DNA of 64,000 bases, taken from positions 1 through 64,000 of the forward strand of contig NZ_BCYR01000011.1 of assembly GCF_001598295.1 (NCBI RefSeq). The letters are read 5' to 3'. Under the pieces are notes generated by a model, which did not search any database, was not told the DNA's origin, and worked only from the letters and a program-made list of their open reading frames with translations. Origin of the DNA: Klebsiella ornithinolytica NBRC 105727 = ATCC 31898. GTDB lineage: Bacteria; Pseudomonadota; Gammaproteobacteria; Enterobacterales; Enterobacteriaceae. How positions within the stretch are numbered: position 1 is the first letter of the stretch; every line of letters starts with the position of its first letter. This document shows positions 1-9,477 of the stretch, piece by piece. The position numbers were made by a program, and so were the translations under genes.

Positions 1-8
1 GCGAATCT

Positions 9-26
9 ATCCCCCCCTCACCGCCA
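9..26 (+). repeat. 3' end of a tRNA-Ser, probable attachment-site copy (attR-like)
   Basis: Bases 9-26 read ATCCCCCCCTCACCGCCA. As I remember it, this equals the last 18 bases of E. coli serX tRNA-Ser: end of the T arm, acceptor strand, discriminator G and CCA. The bases just before it (GCGAATCT) do not form a T loop, which needs TTC, so this is not a working tRNA. A strong terminator follows, as expected downstream of a tRNA gene. In E. coli serX lies beyond phoH on this side, so position fits. Reading: the element-side repeat left by an integrase that targets the tRNA 3' end, with the intact tRNA outside the window. Confidence 0.5.
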
Positions 27-38
27 TATTTAAAGAAG

Positions 39-67
39 AGCTCGTACGCAGGTACGGGCTTTTTTTT
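39..67 (+). terminator. Rho-independent terminator after the tRNA-Ser fragment
   Basis: A 9-bp stem (39-47 pairs with 52-60, one G-T wobble) with a 4-base loop is followed by eight T. It would terminate rightward transcription of a tRNA-Ser ending at base 26. Confidence 0.8.
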
Positions 68-137
68 CGCATATTGCACCCAGCTGGAGGTATGGCCTTA
101 TCGCTCCTCCGCCAAACCCCCCGCTCTCTGACCTGAC

Positions 138-169
138 CGCTTCGCGGTGCATCCCTGCCCCGCGAAGCG
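138..169. repeat. Inverted repeat beyond the receptor gene
   Basis: CGCTTCGCGG at 138-147 and CCGCGAAGCG at 160-169 form a perfect 10-bp stem with a 12-base loop, just past the stop codon of the leftward receptor gene. There is no T run on the minus strand, so it may be an mRNA-stabilising or weak terminator hairpin. Confidence 0.5.
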
Positions 170-177
170 TCACACGT

Positions 178-2325
178 TTAGAACGCCAGCGACGCCTGAA
201 CAAAGAAGGTTCGCGGCTCGCCGACATATTTGCCGTAGTTATTATCCGTTGAACGCGTGTAGTAGCGCTGATCGAAAAGGTTTTTAACCCCGGCGCCCAG
301 TTTCAGATTTGACCACGACGGCCCCATGTCATATTCGCCGCGCATATTCCACACCATATAGCCGGCAATATTACCGTACTGGCCATCATCGCTCTCCTGG
401 GTGATATAACCATTCCCGGCAGCAGAAGACCCCGGAGAATGCTGGCGGGATTGCGAATAGCCATCGACGTTCCACACCCAGTTGCCCGTCGCGTAGCGGG
501 AACCTACCGTCAGCACCTGGCGGGAATAGAAGGGCAGATCTTTACCCGAAAACTCGCCGCTGACGGATACGGCGCGGGTATAGGTATAGGTGGAATAGAG
601 GCTGACCCCATCCAGGCTGTGCGTCAGTTCGCTGAGATCGTAGTTCAGAGCCAGCTCGACGCCTTGATGTTTGGTGGCGCCCAGCGTGGTCCAGCCGATG
701 GTGTTGTTGATGTACTGCAGCTGATTATCAAAATCAATGTAGAAAGCCGTCAGCTCCGCTTTGAGTAAGGAGTCGTCATAGCGGGTACCGACTTCATAGG
801 TGCGCGCCTTTTCCGGCTGCAGGCCCGGAGCCGGCTGCCCGTGATTCCCTCCGCGGGTGAGCTGGAAATACTGCAAGCTGCCGAAAGAGGTATTGGCATT
901 AGCAAATAGCTTCCAGCTATCGGACAGGTGATACATCACGTTGATCGATGGCAGCGGTTCACTGTACGATTTTTCACGCGCAATATCGGCAAAAGCGTCA
1001 TTCACATGCGTGCGGATGCTTTCATAACGCAGCCCCGGGGTAATCGTCCAGTTACCAACGTTGACGGCATCATCAATATAAAACGCGTTAGCTTCCGTAC
1101 CGCCGGAGGTATGCTGATAATAGTTTTCTTTAGAATTCGGGGCGGAGGTCGTGGTCGTCGGATCGTACCAGTTGGACCGATATCCTTTTTCATCCGATGT
1201 CTCGTTCAGATAGCGATAGCCAAGGGTGACTTCATGGGCCATATCCCAGAAGCGGAACAGATGCGAATAGGTTGGTTCGATGGCCCAGGTGGTGTAGTGG
1301 CGAGGGGCGGCAGCCAGACGACTCTGTCCTTCCAGAGCCCCGGAGCCGTTGGTCTGAATATCGCTGGTGCGGAAACTTTTGGTGAAATAGGTCAGCACTT
1401 CAAACTGGCTATCCTCTTCCTGATGGCGATATTTGAAAGACATATCCTGGCGGCGTCCGGCGAACTGATCGAACGGGCGCACTGACTGGAAGGGATTTTG
1501 CTGGTACTGCTCTTTCGTCAGGCCGCCGGGCATACCCGCAGAGGCGTTATAATAATGGAAGTTACCGGTCAGTTCGTCCTGCGGAGTGAAACGATAACGC
1601 GTTTTCAGCATAAAATCGTCAATATCGGTATTGTCATTATTTTCCCGGTATCCCTGCCCGTGCAGACCCGAGTACAGCAGCTCCGCCCCCAGACCGTTCT
1701 CCGCCGTGCCGCCAACGGAAGCGCTGGTCAGCGTTTTTAATCCGCCGTGTGAGGCCCCTTCCGTTTGCGCGCTCACCGCGCCGCCGAACGTTTCCGGAAT
1801 ATCCTTCGAGACAAAGTTGATCACTCCGCCGACGTTCTGCGGCCCGTAACGAACGGCGCTGCCGCCGCGGATGACGTCAATGGACTGAATGTTCCCCATT
1901 GACAGCGGAGCCATTGACAGCTGAGGCTGGCCGTAAGGCGCGACAGAAAGCGGTACGCCGTCCATCATGATGGTTGAGCGAGGCGAAAGGCGCGATGTCA
2001 GGCCGCGCACGCCGACGTTCAGTGACACATCGCTCCCGCCGGTGCCGTTATTCTCCTGAACCTGAACCCCGGGAATACCGCGCAGCGCTTCTGAAATCGT
2101 CTCGCCGCCTTTTTCCTTAACCTGCTGCTCCGTCACGATGGTCCTTGCGCCGGGATGATCGAGCACTACCGTGCTGTAATCCGGCGAATCAAGCCAGTTG
2201 CCCACGACCGTCAGGGTATCCGTACGATCGGTTGATGAAGAGTTATCATTTTTATCAGCAGCCCAGGCCGGGAACGCTAAAACAATAGCGCTAGCAAGCA
2301 GCGAGAGCCGGAAGTGACCAGACAT
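178..2325 (-). CDS. TonB-dependent outer-membrane receptor, FecA-like
   Basis: A 715-residue ferric-siderophore or ferric-citrate type receptor of the outer membrane, driven by TonB-ExbBD. Residues 1-22 are a signal peptide ending AWA. A TonB box (DTLTVVG) lies at about 36-42. A plug domain follows (LRGIPGVQVQE; MDGVPLS; IDVIRGGSAVRYG) and then a beta-barrel ending in an aromatic residue (ASLAF). Sequence style is closest to FecA, but the roughly 80-residue N-terminal signalling domain that contacts FecR in E. coli FecA is absent, and no fecIR genes are adjacent. Control is therefore more likely direct Fur repression: a Fur-like sequence lies about 75 bases upstream. The divergent neighbour is a broken iron-siderophore binding protein. 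The substrate cannot be read from sequence; citrate is a guess from family. Confidence 0.9.
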   Translation of the reverse strand: MSGHFRLSLLASAIVLAFPAWAADKNDNSSSTDRTDTLTVVGNWLDSPDYSTVVLDHPGARTIVTEQQVKEKGGETISEALRGIPGVQVQENNGTGGSDVSLNVGVRGLTSRLSPRSTIMMDGVPLSVAPYGQPQLSMAPLSMGNIQSIDVIRGGSAVRYGPQNVGGVINFVSKDIPETFGGAVSAQTEGASHGGLKTLTSASVGGTAENGLGAELLYSGLHGQGYRENNDNTDIDDFMLKTRYRFTPQDELTGNFHYYNASAGMPGGLTKEQYQQNPFQSVRPFDQFAGRRQDMSFKYRHQEEDSQFEVLTYFTKSFRTSDIQTNGSGALEGQSRLAAAPRHYTTWAIEPTYSHLFRFWDMAHEVTLGYRYLNETSDEKGYRSNWYDPTTTTSAPNSKENYYQHTSGGTEANAFYIDDAVNVGNWTITPGLRYESIRTHVNDAFADIAREKSYSEPLPSINVMYHLSDSWKLFANANTSFGSLQYFQLTRGGNHGQPAPGLQPEKARTYEVGTRYDDSLLKAELTAFYIDFDNQLQYINNTIGWTTLGATKHQGVELALNYDLSELTHSLDGVSLYSTYTYTRAVSVSGEFSGKDLPFYSRQVLTVGSRYATGNWVWNVDGYSQSRQHSPGSSAAGNGYITQESDDGQYGNIAGYMVWNMRGEYDMGPSWSNLKLGAGVKNLFDQRYYTRSTDNNYGKYVGEPRTFFVQASLAF

Positions 2326-2398
2326 GAGAAGATCCCCTGTAAAATAAATATATTAATTATCAATTATTTGTATTGCGAATGATTTGAATTATGAGAAA

Positions 2399-2417
2399 CG
2401 AAATGATAATAGTTAGC
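2399..2417. promoter_or_regulatory. Candidate Fur box of the FecA-like receptor
   Basis: By eye 13 of 19 positions match the Fur consensus GATAATGATAATCATTATC. It sits in the AT-rich gap between the leftward receptor gene and the rightward binding-protein remnant and could repress both. Confidence 0.5.
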
Positions 2418-2512
2418 AATACATAGCAATGTAAACTTTTTTTTGAACGGAAGGTTGTTTTACGCTCCAGCCAAACTGGCCGGGTTGTGTCGCTGCTATT
2501 TGGATTGGGAAA

Positions 2513-3239
2513 ATGAGAGAGAAACGTTAGTGGCAGCTGGCGTTAACCGGCCGTATTTACTCTTTGCAGCAAATCTGCAGGCATCCCCCGTCACGGCGAC
2601 GGATATTGCCGGAAGAGAAGTGCCCCTCCAGCAACCGGCAAAAAGAGTCATCCTGGCGGATGCCAGGGCCATTCAGGCATGACAGATTGTGCATCCGGAT
2701 AATCCTTTTGCGCAGCTGATTGCCTGGGATAATCCCCTCAAAATCAAAGCGCCGGACCTTGACTCGCTTTATCTTGCAAAATCCCCCCAGCTAAAACAGC
2801 TGCCGATGCTTGAAAATGCATATCTCACTGGTTTCAGCGTCGAGCGCGCCGTTCAGATGCAGCCGGATCTGAACGTCTTCGATTTTGGCGTACGGGGAAA
2901 ACTGAAAGAGAGCCGCGTGCTGGATCTGCTTGCGGCGATCGGTATTCCCGTCGTCTTTATCGACTTTCGCCTGCGCCCTCTTACCAACAGCGTCACCAGC
3001 AAAAGGCTGCTGGGGAAAGTGCTGGGCGGCGACGACGCGCCGAAGCGTGGGCGCGTTTCTATGAAGAGCGGCTCAACCTGATACGCCAGCGCACCGCCGG
3101 ATTAAATGACAAAGAAAAGCCGCTTAATAAATGGTTAAGCGAAATGTCAGGGCACAAACTCCGCTACAAGAAAGATTGTCTACAGGCGAAGCAAAACTCC
3201 CACATACAGGCATACGTCCTTCTCCCGGAATCGACATAA
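2513..3239 (+). pseudogene. Decayed periplasmic iron-siderophore ABC binding protein
   Basis: Translation across frames gives recognisable pieces of a TroA/FepB-type substrate-binding protein: ATDIAGREVPLQQPAKRVI near the N terminus, then LLAAIGIPVVFIDF, then WARFYEERLNLIRQ. The reading frame is broken at least three times. The likely start at 2513 is followed by a stop after five codons. The main frame has an in-frame TGA at 2680-2682. A single-base loss near 3040 shifts the C-terminal part, which then runs to a stop at 3237-3239. Homology fades after about 3120. It cannot make a functional protein. It lies beside the FecA-like receptor, its probable former partner; no permease or ATPase is adjacent. 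Confidence 0.8.
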
Positions 3240-3498
3240 ATGCCTCCCCGACTGGCCGCCCCGCAGGCAGAATCCGACGTTCGTCGTTTTTTGTCGTCAA
3301 CACATTACGTTACTACTTTTTCCCCATGAAGCATGACAGACAATGTTTTAAATAAAACCCTGGTCATTTATTCCGTTATAAATATTAAAAACATACAGTT
3401 AATGTCATCATAACAGCCAACAATGCCCCTCAACCGAGTAGATCGCATCCGCTGACAAATTTATACTTAGCGCACATTTTTATTCCAAAGGTCTGGAC

Positions 3499-4740
3499 AT
3501 GACGTTCTCTTCTCCACTTAACAAACGCGGCGTAACGCCGGCGAAAGCCATGGTCGCGGCGATCAGCGGCTACGCAATGGATGGCTTTGACCTGCTGATC
3601 CTCGGTTTCATGCTGCCGGCAATCAGCGTTTCGCTGGCGCTCACCACTTCTCAGGCCGGTTCCCTCGTTACCTGGACGCTGATTGGCGCGGTACTGGGCG
3701 GGATTTTTTTCGGCCATCTCAGCGACCGTCTGGGCCGCATTCGCGTCCTGACCTTCACGATCCTGATGTTCTCGGTCTTTACCGGTCTCTGTGCGGTTGC
3801 CCAGGGCTATTGGGATCTGCTGGCCTATCGCACCCTTGCGGGTATGGGGCTCGGTGGCGAATTCGGTATCGGCATGGCGCTGATTGCCGAAGTCTGGCCG
3901 GCCCATAAGCGCAACCGCGCCTCGGCGTGGGTTGGTATCGGCTGGCAGCTTGGCGTGCTGCTGGCCGCCTTTATCACCCCTCTCCTGCTGGATATCATCG
4001 GCTGGCGCGGGATGTTTCTGGTTGGCCTTCTGCCGGCGCTGGTCTCATTTGCCATCCGCCGCGGGATGGGAGAACCGGAGGCGTTTACCAAAGATAGCCG
4101 TGTCGCGCAGGAAATATCGTTCACCGCGCGCCTCAGGATGCTGTTTGCCGACCGCGCCACCTCGAAGGCCAGTATCGGCATCCTCATCCTCTGCTCGGTA
4201 CAGAATTTTGGCTACTATGGCCTGATGATCTGGATGCCCAGCTATCTCTCCTCCAGTTTTGGCTTTTCGCTCACCAAATCAGGGCTGTGGACGGCGGTCA
4301 CCGTCGTGGGGATGACCTTCGGCATCTGGCTGTTCGGCGTGCTGGCAGACCGTTTCGCCCGCTGGAAGATCTTTCTGATTTACCAGGTGGGGGCCGTCGT
4401 GATGGTCATCGTCTACGCCCAGCTGCGGGACCCGACCCTGATGCTGTTTACCGGAGCGGTAATGGGGATGTTTGTCAACGGCATGATTGGCGGCTATGGC
4501 GCGCTGATCTCTGATACCTACCCGCTACAGGTCCGCGCCACCGCGCAGAACGTGCTGTTTAACCTCGGGCGCGGCGTGGGCGGCTTTGGACCGCTGGTGA
4601 TTGGCCTGTTCGTCAGCCACTGGTCGTTTACCGCGGCGATCACCCTGCTGGCCCTGCTCTATCTGCTGGATATTTTCGCCACCCTGTTCCTGCTGCCAAA
4701 AACCCAGGGCAGCGAAGATGCGCTGGGCGCGATCGGCTAA
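3499..4740 (+). CDS. MFS transporter, sugar/aromatic-acid:H+ symporter type
   Basis: A 413-residue inner-membrane transporter with about 12 hydrophobic segments. The conserved loop 2-3 motif of the major facilitator superfamily is present (GHLSDRLGR, about residues 73-81), with a weaker second copy in the other half (GVLADRFARW). The segment GMGLGGEFGIG and the acidic residue in helix 1 (YAMDGFDLL) are typical of the aromatic-acid/sialate/shikimate branch. AAGGT lies six bases before the ATG. It is a single-gene unit ending at a strong terminator. No catabolic gene is next to it, so the substrate is unknown; a carboxylate is the best guess from family. Confidence 0.85.
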   Translation: MTFSSPLNKRGVTPAKAMVAAISGYAMDGFDLLILGFMLPAISVSLALTTSQAGSLVTWTLIGAVLGGIFFGHLSDRLGRIRVLTFTILMFSVFTGLCAVAQGYWDLLAYRTLAGMGLGGEFGIGMALIAEVWPAHKRNRASAWVGIGWQLGVLLAAFITPLLLDIIGWRGMFLVGLLPALVSFAIRRGMGEPEAFTKDSRVAQEISFTARLRMLFADRATSKASIGILILCSVQNFGYYGLMIWMPSYLSSSFGFSLTKSGLWTAVTVVGMTFGIWLFGVLADRFARWKIFLIYQVGAVVMVIVYAQLRDPTLMLFTGAVMGMFVNGMIGGYGALISDTYPLQVRATAQNVLFNLGRGVGGFGPLVIGLFVSHWSFTAAITLLALLYLLDIFATLFLLPKTQGSEDALGAIG

Positions 4741-4760
4741 CGCCCTGCGCTCCAGATAAC

Positions 4761-4784
4761 AAAGCCCGGGTTTCCCCGGGCTTT
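4761..4784. terminator. Terminator between the MFS gene and phoH
   Basis: AAAGCCCGGG and CCCGGGCTTT form a perfect 10-bp stem around TTTC. A/T ends on both sides let it serve the converging genes in both directions. Confidence 0.85.
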
Positions 4785-4800
4785 GCACACAAGATAGCGA

Positions 4801-5589
4801 TCAGTAGTAGGCTTTCAACGTTCGCTGGCAAAGCATCGAACGGACGCAATCATCGGCGGTAAAACGCACAACGCCGATCATGTCGTCTTCCGCAAAACGC
4901 GCCAGCGCATCGACCAGCCCGGACTTCACGCCAGAGGGTAAATCACACTGGGTAATGTCGCCGTTCACGATGACCGTCACGTTTTCCCCGAGGCGGGTTA
5001 AAAACATTTTCATTTGCGCAGCGGTCACGTTCTGAGCCTCGTCCAGAATCACAACCGCATTTTCAAATGTACGTCCGCGCATATAGGCGAACGGCGCGAT
5101 TTCCACCTTGCCAATTTCCGGTCGCAGGCAGTATTGCATAAAGGAAGCGCCCAGCCTTCTCACCAGTACGTCGTACACCGGTCGGAAATAGGGAGCAAAC
5201 TTCTCGGCGATATCTCCCGGTAAGAAGCCGAGATCTTCATCGGCCTGCAGAACGGGACGGGTAACAATAATCCTGTCCACATCTTTGTGAATCAGGGCTT
5301 CAGCGGCTTTTGCTGCGCTAATCCAGGTTTTACCGCACCCGGCTTCGCCCGTGGCAAAAATCAGCTGTTTATTGTCGATGGCATTCAAATAATGCGCCTG
5401 AGCGTCATTGCGCGCTTCAATTGGGGAAGTATCACGGCTGTCCCGCGCCATGCCAATTGCTTCTACGCCACTCATTTGCACAAGCGATGTGACCGATTCT
5501 TCTTCGCGTTGCTTATGGCTGCGCGAATCCTGTCTCAGCACACGTTTGGCCTCACGACGAGCTTTGGTCACTGCTTTTTGTCTTCCCAT
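4801..5589 (-). CDS. phoH: PhoH, phosphate-starvation-inducible ATPase-like protein
   Basis: A cytoplasmic P-loop protein of the PhoH family, of unclear biochemical role, induced by phosphate limitation in E. coli. Starting at MGRQKAV the protein is 262 residues, with Walker A GEAGCGKT at 81-88 and Walker B VVILDEAQN in the second half; the central region is almost identical to the E. coli protein. I chose the ATG at 5589 because AAGGTG stands eight bases upstream. The frame stays open to 5865, giving 354 residues, the length annotated in E. coli, but the extra N-terminal part is low-complexity and looks non-coding. Efe genes lie upstream, as in E. coli. Confidence 0.88.
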   Translation of the reverse strand: MGRQKAVTKARREAKRVLRQDSRSHKQREEESVTSLVQMSGVEAIGMARDSRDTSPIEARNDAQAHYLNAIDNKQLIFATGEAGCGKTWISAAKAAEALIHKDVDRIIVTRPVLQADEDLGFLPGDIAEKFAPYFRPVYDVLVRRLGASFMQYCLRPEIGKVEIAPFAYMRGRTFENAVVILDEAQNVTAAQMKMFLTRLGENVTVIVNGDITQCDLPSGVKSGLVDALARFAEDDMIGVVRFTADDCVRSMLCQRTLKAYY

Positions 5590-6067
5590 GGATAGCACCT
5601 TGCGTTGTTGGTTTACATCACACGCGTCAATATCGACGCGATTATGCGCACGAACGATTGAGGTTTGGCTTCCTTGTAAGCCATTGCTTGCCTGTCGAAT
5701 TGACAACGGGTCACGGCTACGCGCACCGCGTACCCGGTCTGGGTTTAGGTTATTGGTGGTGACTGGAGAAAAATTCGAGGTGTGGGAATCGCGGCCGGAA
5801 GTGTGGCCCCCGTGCTGAGGAGTACGGTAAGAAGATTTACATTTTCCGTTACAGCAATCGGGCATTCGCGATCTCCATAGTGAAACGACATCACTGCCGG
5901 GAACTACCGCGTCTGTAATAAGTACATCAAAAATAATTCTTAATGCAACTTATTTTTTACATGCGGACAACAAATAATTCTCATCGCAGCTCAGGAGAGT
6001 TTCCGACAAATAGATTACAGAAAAATAACACAAGGCAGGAAATACAAAAAAAGAATGGAAAAACAGC
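5590..6067. other. phoH upstream region, no further gene seen
   Basis: About 480 bases between the preferred phoH start and the efeB terminator. On the minus strand 5590-5865 is open in the phoH frame. 5866-6067 is AT-rich and probably carries the phoH promoter. I saw no convincing Pho box; a CTGTAATAAGTACATCA stretch near 5913 is only a loose match. Confidence 0.4.
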
Positions 6068-6075
6068 AGAAACGC

Positions 6076-6093
6076 CCTGCCCTTGCGGGCAGG
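6076..6093 (-). terminator. Probable terminator of efeUOB
   Basis: CCTGCCC, loop TTGC, GGGCAGG, just beyond the efeB stop. On the minus strand it is followed by a T-rich stretch that is interrupted, so strength is uncertain. Confidence 0.5.
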
Positions 6094-6097
6094 TGCG

Positions 6098-7381
6098 TCA
6101 GGCTTCGAGCAGAGATTGCGCCAGGTAGTGCTGGCTGTCGATTACGCCCGGTAACACAAAGAAGTAGCCGCCGCCGATAGGTTTGACGTACTCCTCCAGC
6201 GCTTCGCCGTTAAGGCGTTTTTGCACCGTCAGGAATCCCTTCTCCAGATCATGCTGATAGCAGACAAACAGCAGTCCCATATCCAGCTGCCCGGAGTTGG
6301 TCACCCCCAGTGAATAACTGTAGCCGCGACGCATCATCAGACTGGACTGCGTCTGCGGTGTGCGCGGGTTCGCCAGACGAATGTGGCTATCCAGCGCGAT
6401 AATATCGCCATCAGGATCCCGACTGTAATCCGGCACGTCATGCTCATGCTGCATACCCAGCGGCGCGCCGCTGTGCTTATCGCGCCCAAAAATGGTCTGC
6501 TGCTCTTTCAGCGGGGTGCGATCCCAGAACTCCACATGGAACTGGATGATACGCGCCGCCTGATAGCTGCCGCCGGTTGCCCACGCAGGCTCGCCTTGAT
6601 CGGAGGTCACCCATACCACTTCATCCATCAGCGCCTTATCGGTACTGACCGGGTTCGCGGTGCCGTCTTTAAAGCCCAGCAGGTTAACCGGCGTCTCTTT
6701 GCCTTTACTCCGCGCGGCGCTATCGGAAATAAACCCTTCGCGCTTCCAGCGGACGCTGAGCAGGTCCGGCGTATGTTTAATCACATCGCGCAGCGCATGG
6801 ATAACCGTATCCTGAGTATTGGCACAGATTTGCAACAGCAGATCGCCATGACAGAGCGCCGCATCCAGCGAATCGTTGGGGAAGCGGGTCATTTTTTGCA
6901 GCTTTTTCGGCGCCTTATCCGCTAATCCATAGCGCTCATCAAACAGCGAATGGCCAACCGAAACGGTGACAGTCAGGTTATCCGGGGAGATCCACGCGCC
7001 GAGGATCCCCGAATCCATCGGCGGCAGACGCGGATTTGGCGTGTCCGGCGCCGGCCCCCCTTTGGTCAGAAAGGCAATGCGCTGAGTCAGCAGGCGAAAC
7101 AGGCGCTCCAGGTCAGCTTTATCGCTGGCCAGCACATCAAAGGCCACCAGCATCATCGATGCCTGCTGCGGCGTCAGCACGCCGGCCTGGTGCTGCCCGT
7201 AAAAAGGCTGCGCTTCGGCACGCGCGTCCGGCGACAGCACGCCCGGAGAGCTGTTGCCCTTCGCCGCGTGTGCCACCGGACAGCCGCCGGTGATAGCCAG
7301 CGCGCCGCCAAGCGCGCCGATCCCTTTTAATAATCGACGACGTGAAGGTTCATTCACATCAAGTTGCTTCTGTTCTGCCAT
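6098..7381 (-). CDS. efeB: EfeB, periplasmic haem peroxidase / deferrochelatase
   Basis: A DyP-type haem peroxidase of the EfeUOB ferrous iron system. It is exported folded by the Tat route: SRRRLLKG is a twin-arginine motif, followed by a hydrophobic stretch and a cleavage region ending AHA. The DyP signature GxxDG is visible as GFKDGTANP. Start at 7381 ([12 protein letters not shown]) gives 427 residues, close to E. coli; an upstream in-frame start would add only six residues overlapping efeO. The ATG lies four bases after the efeO stop, so translation is probably coupled. It oxidises ferrous iron or releases iron from haem before delivery to EfeO and EfeU. Confidence 0.95.
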   Translation of the reverse strand: MAEQKQLDVNEPSRRRLLKGIGALGGALAITGGCPVAHAAKGNSSPGVLSPDARAEAQPFYGQHQAGVLTPQQASMMLVAFDVLASDKADLERLFRLLTQRIAFLTKGGPAPDTPNPRLPPMDSGILGAWISPDNLTVTVSVGHSLFDERYGLADKAPKKLQKMTRFPNDSLDAALCHGDLLLQICANTQDTVIHALRDVIKHTPDLLSVRWKREGFISDSAARSKGKETPVNLLGFKDGTANPVSTDKALMDEVVWVTSDQGEPAWATGGSYQAARIIQFHVEFWDRTPLKEQQTIFGRDKHSGAPLGMQHEHDVPDYSRDPDGDIIALDSHIRLANPRTPQTQSSLMMRRGYSYSLGVTNSGQLDMGLLFVCYQHDLEKGFLTVQKRLNGEALEEYVKPIGGGYFFVLPGVIDSQHYLAQSLLEA

Positions 7382-7385
7382 CGAC

Positions 7386-8513
7386 TTAGTCCAGCCCAAG
7401 GATCCCGCGCAACTGAGCCAGATCTTCCGCCAGCGTGGTGATCGGCCCTTTTAACGCATTACGATCCGCATCCGTCAGCTTGTCATACGTTTCGAAGCCG
7501 TCTTTAGTGCGGTATTTGCTGAGGATAGCGTCAACTTTCTTGAAGTTAGCGTCAACTTTCGCCAGCAGCGCGCTGTTCTCTTTTTGCAGCTGCGGGCGCA
7601 GCAGGTCAACGATCTTCTGCGCGCCGTCGATGTTCGCCTGGAAGTCCCACAGATCGGTGTGGCTGTAGCGATCTTCTTCACCGCTGATTTTGCTGGCCGC
7701 GACTTCTTCAATCAGGCCCGCCGCGCCGCCCACCACTTTCGACGGCGGGAACGCCAGTTCGCTGATGCGTTTTTGCAGTTCAAGCACATCGCTGTTCAGC
7801 TGATCGGCATACTTTTCCATCCCCTTGACGCTGTTGTCGCCAAACAGGGCTTTTTCCAGACGGTGGAAGCCGGTGAATTTCGGATCTTCGGCTTTTTTCT
7901 CGTAATCGTCTTCACGAGCATCAATACTGCCGTCCAGATCGGAGAACAGCTCCGCGATCGGTTCAATGCGCTCGTAGTGCTGACGCGTCGGAGCATACAG
8001 CGCTTTCGCTTTTTCAATATCTCCCGCCTTCACCGCGTCGGTGAACGCTTTCGTGCCGCTAACCAGCTGTGCGGTTTCCGCCGTAACGTAGGCTTTATAG
8101 GCGGTAATCGCCTCGCCAAGACTCAGCAGCGCATCGGCTTTCGCCGCATCTTTGGTGGCGGCACCGGTCACAATCAGCTTGCCTTTCGGGTTGGTCAGCA
8201 GCCCGCAGGTCATATCGTATTCGCCCGGCTGCAGGTTCGCCGTCAGCTTTTGCGTAAAGCCTGGCGCAATGTTCTCGCGCTCTTCAACGACCATCACGCC
8301 TTTGAGAATCTCCCACTCCAGCGCTTTCTGACTGTGGTTTTGAATAATGAACTGCGTTTTCCCCGCTTTCACGGTGACGTTCATCGGCTCACACTGTTTG
8401 TCGTTAACGGTGACTTTTACCTGCGGGATATCCGCAGCCTGAGCGTAGAAGGCAGAGCTGAACAACGCTGCGACGGCAAGCTGCAGCGCATTACGGCGAA
8501 AATGAATCATCAT
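7386..8513 (-). CDS. efeO: EfeO, periplasmic iron-binding component
   Basis: Periplasmic protein of EfeUOB, 375 residues, the same length as E. coli EfeO. An N-terminal signal peptide ends near YAQA; then comes a cupredoxin-like domain ([29 protein letters not shown]) and a C-terminal M75 peptidase-like domain with the HxxE-type motif ([10 protein letters not shown]). I chose the ATG at 8513 because AAGGG lies about seven bases upstream and [11 protein letters not shown] aligns with E. coli MTINFRRNALQ. It is the second gene of the operon. Confidence 0.95.
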   Translation of the reverse strand: MMIHFRRNALQLAVAALFSSAFYAQAADIPQVKVTVNDKQCEPMNVTVKAGKTQFIIQNHSQKALEWEILKGVMVVEERENIAPGFTQKLTANLQPGEYDMTCGLLTNPKGKLIVTGAATKDAAKADALLSLGEAITAYKAYVTAETAQLVSGTKAFTDAVKAGDIEKAKALYAPTRQHYERIEPIAELFSDLDGSIDAREDDYEKKAEDPKFTGFHRLEKALFGDNSVKGMEKYADQLNSDVLELQKRISELAFPPSKVVGGAAGLIEEVAASKISGEEDRYSHTDLWDFQANIDGAQKIVDLLRPQLQKENSALLAKVDANFKKVDAILSKYRTKDGFETYDKLTDADRNALKGPITTLAEDLAQLRGILGLD

Positions 8514-8560
8514 GATCATCCCTTTCGGTAAGTATGTTGTAACCATAATCCTGCGGCGCC

Positions 8561-9400
8561 CTACTTAAGCGGAGCGGTGCGCGAGGTTGCTGTATTGCTA
8601 CGCGGCGGCAGCGCAAACAGCACCAGCGCCGGAATCAAATAGATAAAGTAGACCGCCACTTCACTGACGGTAGGCGCCTCCTGGTAACCGAAGATCCCTT
8701 CGAGCAGCGTGCCGAAAAGCGTGTGGGTCGACAGCACGCCGCTCAGGTCAAACGCCACGTCCTGGAAGTGGTTCCACAGACCGGCTTCATGGAAGGCGCG
8801 AATGGCCCCGGCCGCCAGCCCGGCCGCCACCAGCAGAATGAACAGACTGGTCCATTTGAAGAACACCCCGAGGTTGAGGCGGATCCCGCCCCAGTAAAGC
8901 AGAAAGCCGAGGACAATCGCGGTAGCCAGCCCCAGCATCGCCCCGAGCGGCGGCCAAATCCCCACATCCTGCTGGAAGGCCGCCAGCAGGAAGAACACCG
9001 ACTCCAGCCCTTCCCGCGCGACGGCGAAAAAGACCATCATGATCAGCGCCCAGCCATGATGATTACCGCGCTGCAGCGCATTATCCACCGCCTGTTCCAG
9101 CTGCTGTTTCACGTTGCGCGAGACTTTGCGCATCCAGAAGACCATCCAGGTCAGGATGCATACCGCTACCAGTGCCACGATGCCTTCGAACAGCTCCTGT
9201 TCCCGCTGGGGAAACTCGCCGGTCGTTTCGTTAATGAAGATCCCCAGGCCCAGGCACAGCGCCGCCGCCAGGATAACGCCAATCCACATGACGCCAATCA
9301 AGCTGCCGCGCTGGGTGCGTTTGAGATAGCTGGCAATCAGGCTGACAATCAGCGCCGCCTCCAGCCCTTCGCGTAACATAATGAGAAATGGAACGAACAT
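8561..9400 (-). CDS. efeU: EfeU, ferrous iron permease (FTR1 family)
   Basis: Inner-membrane iron permease, 279 residues with seven or so hydrophobic segments. Two REGLE motifs, the iron-translocating signature of the Ftr1/OFeT family, are present: LREGLEAAL near the N terminus and AREGLESVF in the middle. Start MFVPFLIM at 9400 has AAGGGTG upstream and matches E. coli; five extra residues are possible upstream. E. coli K-12 efeU carries a frameshift; here the frame is intact, so the system should be functional. A Fur box lies 60 bases upstream, so the operon is likely iron-repressed. Confidence 0.95.
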   Translation of the reverse strand: MFVPFLIMLREGLEAALIVSLIASYLKRTQRGSLIGVMWIGVILAAALCLGLGIFINETTGEFPQREQELFEGIVALVAVCILTWMVFWMRKVSRNVKQQLEQAVDNALQRGNHHGWALIMMVFFAVAREGLESVFFLLAAFQQDVGIWPPLGAMLGLATAIVLGFLLYWGGIRLNLGVFFKWTSLFILLVAAGLAAGAIRAFHEAGLWNHFQDVAFDLSGVLSTHTLFGTLLEGIFGYQEAPTVSEVAVYFIYLIPALVLFALPPRSNTATSRTAPLK

Positions 9401-9458
9401 GCCGACACCCTTCAATGTGAATCGCAGTCAGTGGATGCAAAGATAAGTAAATATTTCT

Positions 9459-9477
9459 GATAGTGATTATCATTACA
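9459..9477. promoter_or_regulatory. Fur box of efeUOB
   Basis: GATAGTGATTATCATTACA matches 15 of 19 positions of the Fur consensus by eye and lies directly upstream of efeU. Confidence 0.75.

Noticed and set aside
1-26. A complete or working tRNA at the left edge
   Set aside because: The bases before the acceptor end do not form a T loop, so only a fragment is present.
928-1485. 185-codon open frame antisense to the receptor gene
   Set aside because: It lies wholly inside the well-supported receptor coding region, has no family resemblance and reflects GC-rich codon structure.
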